From NCBI GenBank assembly GCA_021811525.1, contig JAJZOK010000047.1:1-9125 (forward strand): DNA of 9,125 nucleotides, in the 5' to 3' direction. The notes beneath the pieces were generated by a model. The model had not been told where the DNA came from, did not search any database, and was given only the letters and a program-made list of their open reading frames with translations. Of this stretch, positions 5,981 through 9,125 are shown in pieces. Origin of the DNA: Thermoplasmata archaeon (GTDB taxonomy: Archaea > Thermoplasmatota > Thermoplasmata > Thermoplasmatales > Thermoplasmataceae). Each line of letters opens with the position of its first letter. Position 1 is the first letter of the stretch. The position numbers and the translations under genes were made by a program.

Positions 5981-6851
5981 ATGAACTCCCTATCAGGAAC
6001 CTGAAAGATCTTACCACAGAAGAGAAATCCAGGTTTCCCAGCCCAATGGACATGGCGGCCAGATAATACTGGAGTGCATTTGAGCCCAATGGAATAGGTG
6101 AAGAAAGGTTTCGTGAAAGATTGCTCGCATACATCAGGTCTTTCACCATGTCCTTAAGGAGAAAATCAGGCTCATAGGTTCCAGCCTTGATGGTTTCGGA
6201 TTTCAGTGCGACGATTCTAGATTCAGCCCCGCTGCTACCTATGATGTCAAGGGCGAGATCCTTCTGGATTCCTGCCTTTTCTGCCAGCAGAAGGGCTTCT
6301 CCTGCAGCCGCCAGGTTGACTGCCATGATAAGATTTGCAATGAGCTTCATTTTTATTGCGCTGCCTGCCTGTGGCAAATGAAATACCTTGGCGGAATATG
6401 ATCCAATTACGCCGGATACAGTTTTGTAGAGTTCCTCCGGGCAGGAAACAAGAGAAACCAGCTTCCTCTCACGAGCCAGTTCAGTACTGCCCAATACTGG
6501 TGCTTCGATGTATGAGCACTTCAATTCCTGGAACCTCCTTTCCGCCGAAAGGCTGAATTCAGGAGACACTGTACTCAGATTCACGACGATGCTCTGTGGC
6601 CTTATTGTCCTAGCAATTCCCTTCTCTCCAAAGAATATGTTTTCACAGGCATTATCGTCGCTCAGTATTGCAAAAATGATGTTGCAACTTGAAGCCACTG
6701 AGAAAGGCTCTTCGGCAACTTTTACTCCCTGAAATGCAGCAGCCTTTGACTTTGTCCTGTTGTAAACCACCTTGACTTCATACTTCTCCATTATTGCCCT
6801 AAGTATGGGAAGACCCATCTTTCCCAAGCCAATGAAGCCCAAATCGCTCAT
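5979..6851 (-). CDS. NAD(P)-dependent beta-hydroxyacid dehydrogenase (3-hydroxyisobutyrate dehydrogenase family)
   Basis: The family oxidises or reduces beta-hydroxyacids and related aldehydes with NAD(P). An N-terminal Rossmann fold is marked by GFIGLGKMG (residues 5-13). NR at 31-32 follows the second strand and suggests preference for NADP, by analogy. NLSTVSPE (91-98) and EAPVLGS (116-122) line the active site. The probable catalytic lysine is K167 in GSAIKMKLIAN, and the all-helical C-terminal domain includes the family stretch DFLLKDMVKDL. Typical 3-hydroxyisobutyrate dehydrogenases have PVSGG where this protein has PVLGS, which is nearer the GLYR1/succinic-semialdehyde-reductase branch, so the substrate should not be assumed. 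Length (290) is normal. A TATA-like box is centred about 25 nt upstream of ATG 6851. The peptidase gene starts 7 bp after its stop. Confidence 0.83.
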   Translation of the reverse strand: MSDLGFIGLGKMGLPILRAIMEKYEVKVVYNRTKSKAAAFQGVKVAEEPFSVASSCNIIFAILSDDNACENIFFGEKGIARTIRPQSIVVNLSTVSPEFSLSAERRFQELKCSYIEAPVLGSTELARERKLVSLVSCPEELYKTVSGVIGSYSAKVFHLPQAGSAIKMKLIANLIMAVNLAAAGEALLLAEKAGIQKDLALDIIGSSGAESRIVALKSETIKAGTYEPDFLLKDMVKDLMYASNLSRNLSSPIPLGSNALQYYLAAMSIGLGNLDFSSVVRSFRFLIGSS

Positions 6852-6872
6852 TACTGTGTTATTTGCCCAACA

Positions 6873-6880
6873 TTAAAAAA
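6873..6880 (-). promoter_or_regulatory. Likely TATA box for the dehydrogenase gene, also T-rich end of the hydrolase gene
   Basis: TTTTTTAA on the minus strand lies directly after the TAA stop of the upstream hydrolase gene (6883-6881) and is centred 25 nt upstream of ATG 6851. It could serve both as a T-rich terminator for the upstream transcript and as the TATA box for a leaderless dehydrogenase-peptidase transcript. No SD is present before the ATG. Confidence 0.4.
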
Positions 6881-7645
6881 TTAATCTCTCTGGATTATGA
6901 AATGGCTGGAACCAAGATCCTGAGTGGCGCATTCCAGAGAAGCATACTGGATGTTTCTGTTCACTAGATAGTTCTTAATGGAGGAATATGCGGTATCAGG
7001 GGTGTTGTTTTCCTGGCTAAGATGGGTCAGGACTATCCTGGTGTCCGGCCCTGCCATGGCTGCTATTGCTTCCGCTGACTGGTCGTTGGAAAGATGCCCA
7101 TGGCTGCTGAGTATCCTCCGCTTCAGCATTTCAGGGTATCTTCCATAACGAAGCATCTCCACATCATGGTTGGCTTCAAAAGCGAGAATGTCAGAATTTC
7201 TGGCTTGCCTAAGAAGTTCGTCGGAAACCTTCCCCAGATCTGATACGACAGAAATGCGGGTTTTCCCGCATTGGATAACGTATCCCACAGGATCAGCGGC
7301 ATCATGAGAAACGGAAACTGCATTCACCAGGAAATTCCCAATTGCAACTGAATCGTGGATAGAATAGCCGTCCCTGTATCTCAGTGCGTCCAGGGTCGCT
7401 TCCCTTGAATACAGATCAAATTTGTGGTATTTTTTTACCATGCTGATGCCCCTGGAATGGTCACTATGCTCATGGCTCACGAACAGAGAATATTCCCTGT
7501 GGTCTATGGCGAGTTTTTCCAGCCTCTCCCTGAACCTCTTCATGGTTATTCCAAAGTCGAAAACGAGGAGGGTCTCATCGTCCCAGACAAGGCTGCAGTT
7601 GCCTTTGCTGCCGCTTGAAACCATGTTGAAGTTTACCGGGGGCAT
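6881..7645 (-). CDS. Metallo-beta-lactamase-fold hydrolase, YycJ/WalJ-like
   Basis: This is a cytosolic binuclear metal hydrolase of the MBL fold. The HxHxDH motif is HEHSDH at residues 58-63. Further likely ligands are H114 (SVSHDA), D136 (VSDLG) and H208 (LTHLS). The start (MVSSGSKGNCSLV, 8-20) and the stretches DPVGYVI, FEANHDVEML and SSHGHLSN are typical of the YycJ/VicX group, some of which have been described as nucleases or annotated as phosphoribosyl cyclic phosphate phosphodiesterases. The true substrate is unknown here. Length (254) fits the group. It lacks the added beta-CASP domain expected of RNase J or CPSF-like enzymes. ATG 7645 has no SD but has a TATA-like box centred 26 nt upstream. 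Its stop is 29 bp before the dehydrogenase start. Confidence 0.85.
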   Translation of the reverse strand: MPPVNFNMVSSGSKGNCSLVWDDETLLVFDFGITMKRFRERLEKLAIDHREYSLFVSHEHSDHSRGISMVKKYHKFDLYSREATLDALRYRDGYSIHDSVAIGNFLVNAVSVSHDAADPVGYVIQCGKTRISVVSDLGKVSDELLRQARNSDILAFEANHDVEMLRYGRYPEMLKRRILSSHGHLSNDQSAEAIAAMAGPDTRIVLTHLSQENNTPDTAYSSIKNYLVNRNIQYASLECATQDLGSSHFIIQRD

Positions 7646-7666
7646 TACTCTGGATAAGACTTTGCC

Positions 7667-7676
7667 ATAATTATTA
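7667..7676 (-). promoter_or_regulatory. Likely TATA box for the MBL hydrolase gene
   Basis: TAATAATTAT on the minus strand is centred 26 nt upstream of ATG 7645, in the 72-bp gap after the methyltransferase gene. No SD lies before the ATG, so a leaderless transcript is likely. This is the cleanest TATA-like element in the window. Confidence 0.5.
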
Positions 7677-7717
7677 CTTATTCTCTTCCTTAGAGTAGGG
7701 ATCGGCTGAATCCCAAC

Positions 7718-8551
7718 TCATACGTTTGTGTAAAATGCCTTAGTCCTGGGCGGTTTTGTTCCCCTGCCGGGGTCCTGGTTCCTGTTTTCATAGGCCTTTA
7801 TGTAATCAGGATCGCCAAATATGTCCTCCAGAAGGTCATCGTGTGCGTCGACCGTCAGAAGATATTTCCCTTTCATATTTTTGAGGATATCCCTCAGGTC
7901 TTCATAATCTGTCTCCCGGAAATTGCTTCCGTACCAGTTCCTATCGCTGTAAGGGGGATCCAGGAAGAAGAAGGTGCCGTTTGAATCATACTTGTTAATG
8001 AGAGCCCGGAAATCGAGGTTCTCAATTGTCCATCCAGAGACTTTCTCTCTAATCTTCGGCATCATTGAGATGGTCTTTTTTAGATAGCCCTTGGCTGCCT
8101 TTTCCTTTGTCCCATAAGTGTCGCCCATCCCCCCAAAGCTCATTGTGAATCTTAGAATTGTCTGCGCTGCGGCTCCAACATCCGGGACTTTCCCGTGTCT
8201 TCCTGCCGGGATTGAGGGTTTCATGGTTGCAACTGACCTTGGTATCTTGTCTTCAGATACACTCTTCCGGCCCCGTCTGAATTCATATGAATCAAGTGCT
8301 TCATACAGGAGGTCTACAAGGAGAGCGGAATCATGCTGTATGGCCCTGAAGAGGTTTACAAGTTCAGGATCAAGGTCGTTATATATCACAGTGCCAAACT
8401 TCATGTTGAGGGAAACTGAGCCCGAACCACCGAAAACATCCACAAAAGACCTCTTTCCAGACCTTTTGAAAACCTCATCTATATCGGGAATGATGGATGT
8501 TTTGGCTCCGGGATACTTCATCAGCCTCAGGTAATTTGCTTGTGTAGTCAT
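7718..8551 (-). CDS. DNA adenine methyltransferase, class D12 (Dam-like), atypical
   Basis: D12-class enzymes transfer a methyl group from SAM to N6 of adenine in a short DNA site. Visible motifs, numbered from this start, are KYPGAK (12-17, SAM-binding N-terminal motif), VFGGSGS (39-45, motif I), a following NDLDPE (acidic SAM-ribose region), and LDPPYSDR (197-204), which holds the catalytic DPPY. The middle of the family usually has an LNRTxFNGL-like stretch; here it reads ILRFTMSFGGMGDTYG (full-frame residues 146-161), a divergence I associate with phage or mobile-element enzymes. No restriction enzyme or specificity subunit is near, so it looks like an orphan enzyme. Start: ATG 8551 gives a normal short lead before KYPGAK and has GAGGA 13 nt upstream. 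ATG 8593 would add 14 residues (MCFHHNLSEDSATA) and has AGGA only 3 nt before it. The recognition site cannot be read from the sequence. Confidence 0.82.
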   Translation of the reverse strand: MTTQANYLRLMKYPGAKTSIIPDIDEVFKRSGKRSFVDVFGGSGSVSLNMKFGTVIYNDLDPELVNLFRAIQHDSALLVDLLYEALDSYEFRRGRKSVSEDKIPRSVATMKPSIPAGRHGKVPDVGAAAQTILRFTMSFGGMGDTYGTKEKAAKGYLKKTISMMPKIREKVSGWTIENLDFRALINKYDSNGTFFFLDPPYSDRNWYGSNFRETDYEDLRDILKNMKGKYLLTVDAHDDLLEDIFGDPDYIKAYENRNQDPGRGTKPPRTKAFYTNV

Positions 8552-8593
8552 TGCAGTTGCAGAGTCCTCGGAAAGGTTATGGTGAAAGCACAT

Positions 8594-8737
8594 ATTTCCT
8601 TTGCCTAAGGACCTGGACTTGACCTAAATGATGGCCGAGTCTGCTATTCCATCTTGTTACCTTTCTTACATAACCAGTTGCCTAGTTAATACTTTGAAGA
8701 GGTAGAAATGGCAGGTTATCAGCAGACTTTCCGTGCA
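8594..8737 (-). promoter_or_regulatory. Intergenic region upstream of the methyltransferase gene
   Basis: No gene is visible here. An AT-rich minus-strand element (AGTATTAAC, about 8692-8684) could be a TATA box, giving a start near 8662 and a leader of at least 70 nt. Close to the gene, AGGTC occurs twice, 6 nt apart, in TTAGGTCAAGTCCAGGTCC (about 8627-8609). This could be part of an operator or be chance. Confidence 0.25.
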
Positions 8738-9112
8738 CTACTGAATTTTACTTACAATGCTGTAAATCATCCCATCCAATTTTTTGGCAAGACCTTGCAG
8801 TCCTGAATAGGAAGAAAAAAGCTCCTGTGCACTCTGTGTCTCAACGTGCGTTTTTCCGGTTTCTTGGAAGATATATATTCTCAAGGGAGGAATGATTCCA
8901 GCCCTGATGTCATTTTGGAAAACTTCCCATGCAAGATTAGGATGAAAGACCTCCAAAATCTTGTTCCCTCCAATTTCGACACCAATTTTTTTCAGGTTTT
9001 CCTGTGCATTGATCAGAGCAACAATCCTTAACCCAGAAGATTTAACCTCCTCCATGAGCAAGTTTACCGTGCTATCGAAATCAAAGCGCGAGACAGTCTC
9101 ATTGATTTTCAA
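8738..9112 (-). CDS. DUF302 domain protein
   Basis: The whole 124-residue protein looks like one DUF302 domain, a small alpha/beta fold of unknown biochemical function found in archaea and bacteria. The family pattern is visible in order: an N-terminal FDFDSTVNLLMEEVKSSGLRI-like helix-strand (split here as FDFDSTVNLL, 10-19, and SSGLRIVALI, 25-34), a central ILEVFHPNLAWEVFQ (53-67) matching the family's strand plus NPxxA segment, GIIPPLRIYIFQ (73-84) matching the family's GLLLPxRVxVYE, GKTHVE (87-92), and a closing amphipathic helix. There is no signal peptide or membrane segment, so it is probably cytosolic. The start is TTG 9112; the family N-terminus begins just after it and a TAA lies in frame directly upstream (9115-9113). 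A neighbouring frame has a TGA overlapping this TTG. The gap to the methyltransferase gene is about 145-190 bp. Confidence 0.72.
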   Translation of the reverse strand: MKINETVSRFDFDSTVNLLMEEVKSSGLRIVALINAQENLKKIGVEIGGNKILEVFHPNLAWEVFQNDIRAGIIPPLRIYIFQETGKTHVETQSAQELFSSYSGLQGLAKKLDGMIYSIVSKIQ

Positions 9113-9125
9113 TTAAATCTTCATC

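Noticed and set aside
8118..8534. 138-codon plus-strand frame opposite the methyltransferase
   Set aside because: Antisense shadow; the minus-strand frame has the KYPGAK, VFGGSGS and DPPY motifs.
6881..9112. DUF302, methyltransferase and MBL hydrolase as one new defence system
   Set aside because: The gaps (about 145-190 bp and 72 bp), the separate TATA-like box before the hydrolase and its housekeeping YycJ-like nature argue against a dedicated cassette. No nuclease or helicase partner is seen.

Overview
The window looks like a chromosomal stretch from a Thermoplasmata-type archaeon, most likely Thermoplasmatales. The evidence is an archaeal Dph2, an archaeal/eukaryotic-type tRNA methylthiotransferase, a FlaK/PibD-like class A24 signal peptidase, TATA-like boxes 23-27 nt upstream of several start codons with no Shine-Dalgarno (SD) sequence (leaderless transcription), heavy use of AGG/AGA arginine codons, and frequent TTG starts. 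The genus is inferred, not proven.

Layout. At the left edge a possible divergent gene start (minus, 1-27) shares an AT-rich promoter region with aspartate ammonia-lyase (plus, 146-1522). Next is a tRNA N6-threonylcarbamoyladenosine methylthiotransferase (plus, 1665-2870). Its last codons overlap by 6 bp the end of the convergent dph2 gene (minus, 2865-3881). From there to the right edge every gene is on the minus strand. In transcription order they are a DUF302 protein (9112-8738), a D12-class adenine DNA methyltransferase (about 8551-7718), a YycJ-like metallo-beta-lactamase-fold hydrolase (7645-6881), a beta-hydroxyacid dehydrogenase (6851-5979), an A24 prepilin/archaellin peptidase (5971-5231), imidazolonepropionase (5192-3936) and dph2.

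Function. The genes are mostly core or metabolic. Amino-acid catabolism is represented by aspartase (Asp to fumarate plus ammonia) and HutI (histidine to glutamate pathway), which suits a peptide-scavenging heterotroph. Translation fidelity is represented by two Fe-S/SAM enzymes, one making ms2t6A in tRNA and one making diphthamide on EF-2. Surface structures are represented by the signal peptidase. The methyltransferase lacks the usual D12 middle motif and has no visible restriction partner; it is the most accessory-looking gene. Although seven genes are co-directional, several have their own TATA-like box, so this is probably a series of short transcripts. The clearest two-gene unit is dehydrogenase-peptidase, with a 7-bp gap and an SD on the stop codon.

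I found no CRISPR array, tRNA, rRNA, insertion sequence or clear novel multigene system. Points worth a second look are the atypical methyltransferase, altered residues around a cluster cysteine of the methylthiotransferase, the promoter spacing pattern, and the structured leader of the methylthiotransferase gene.
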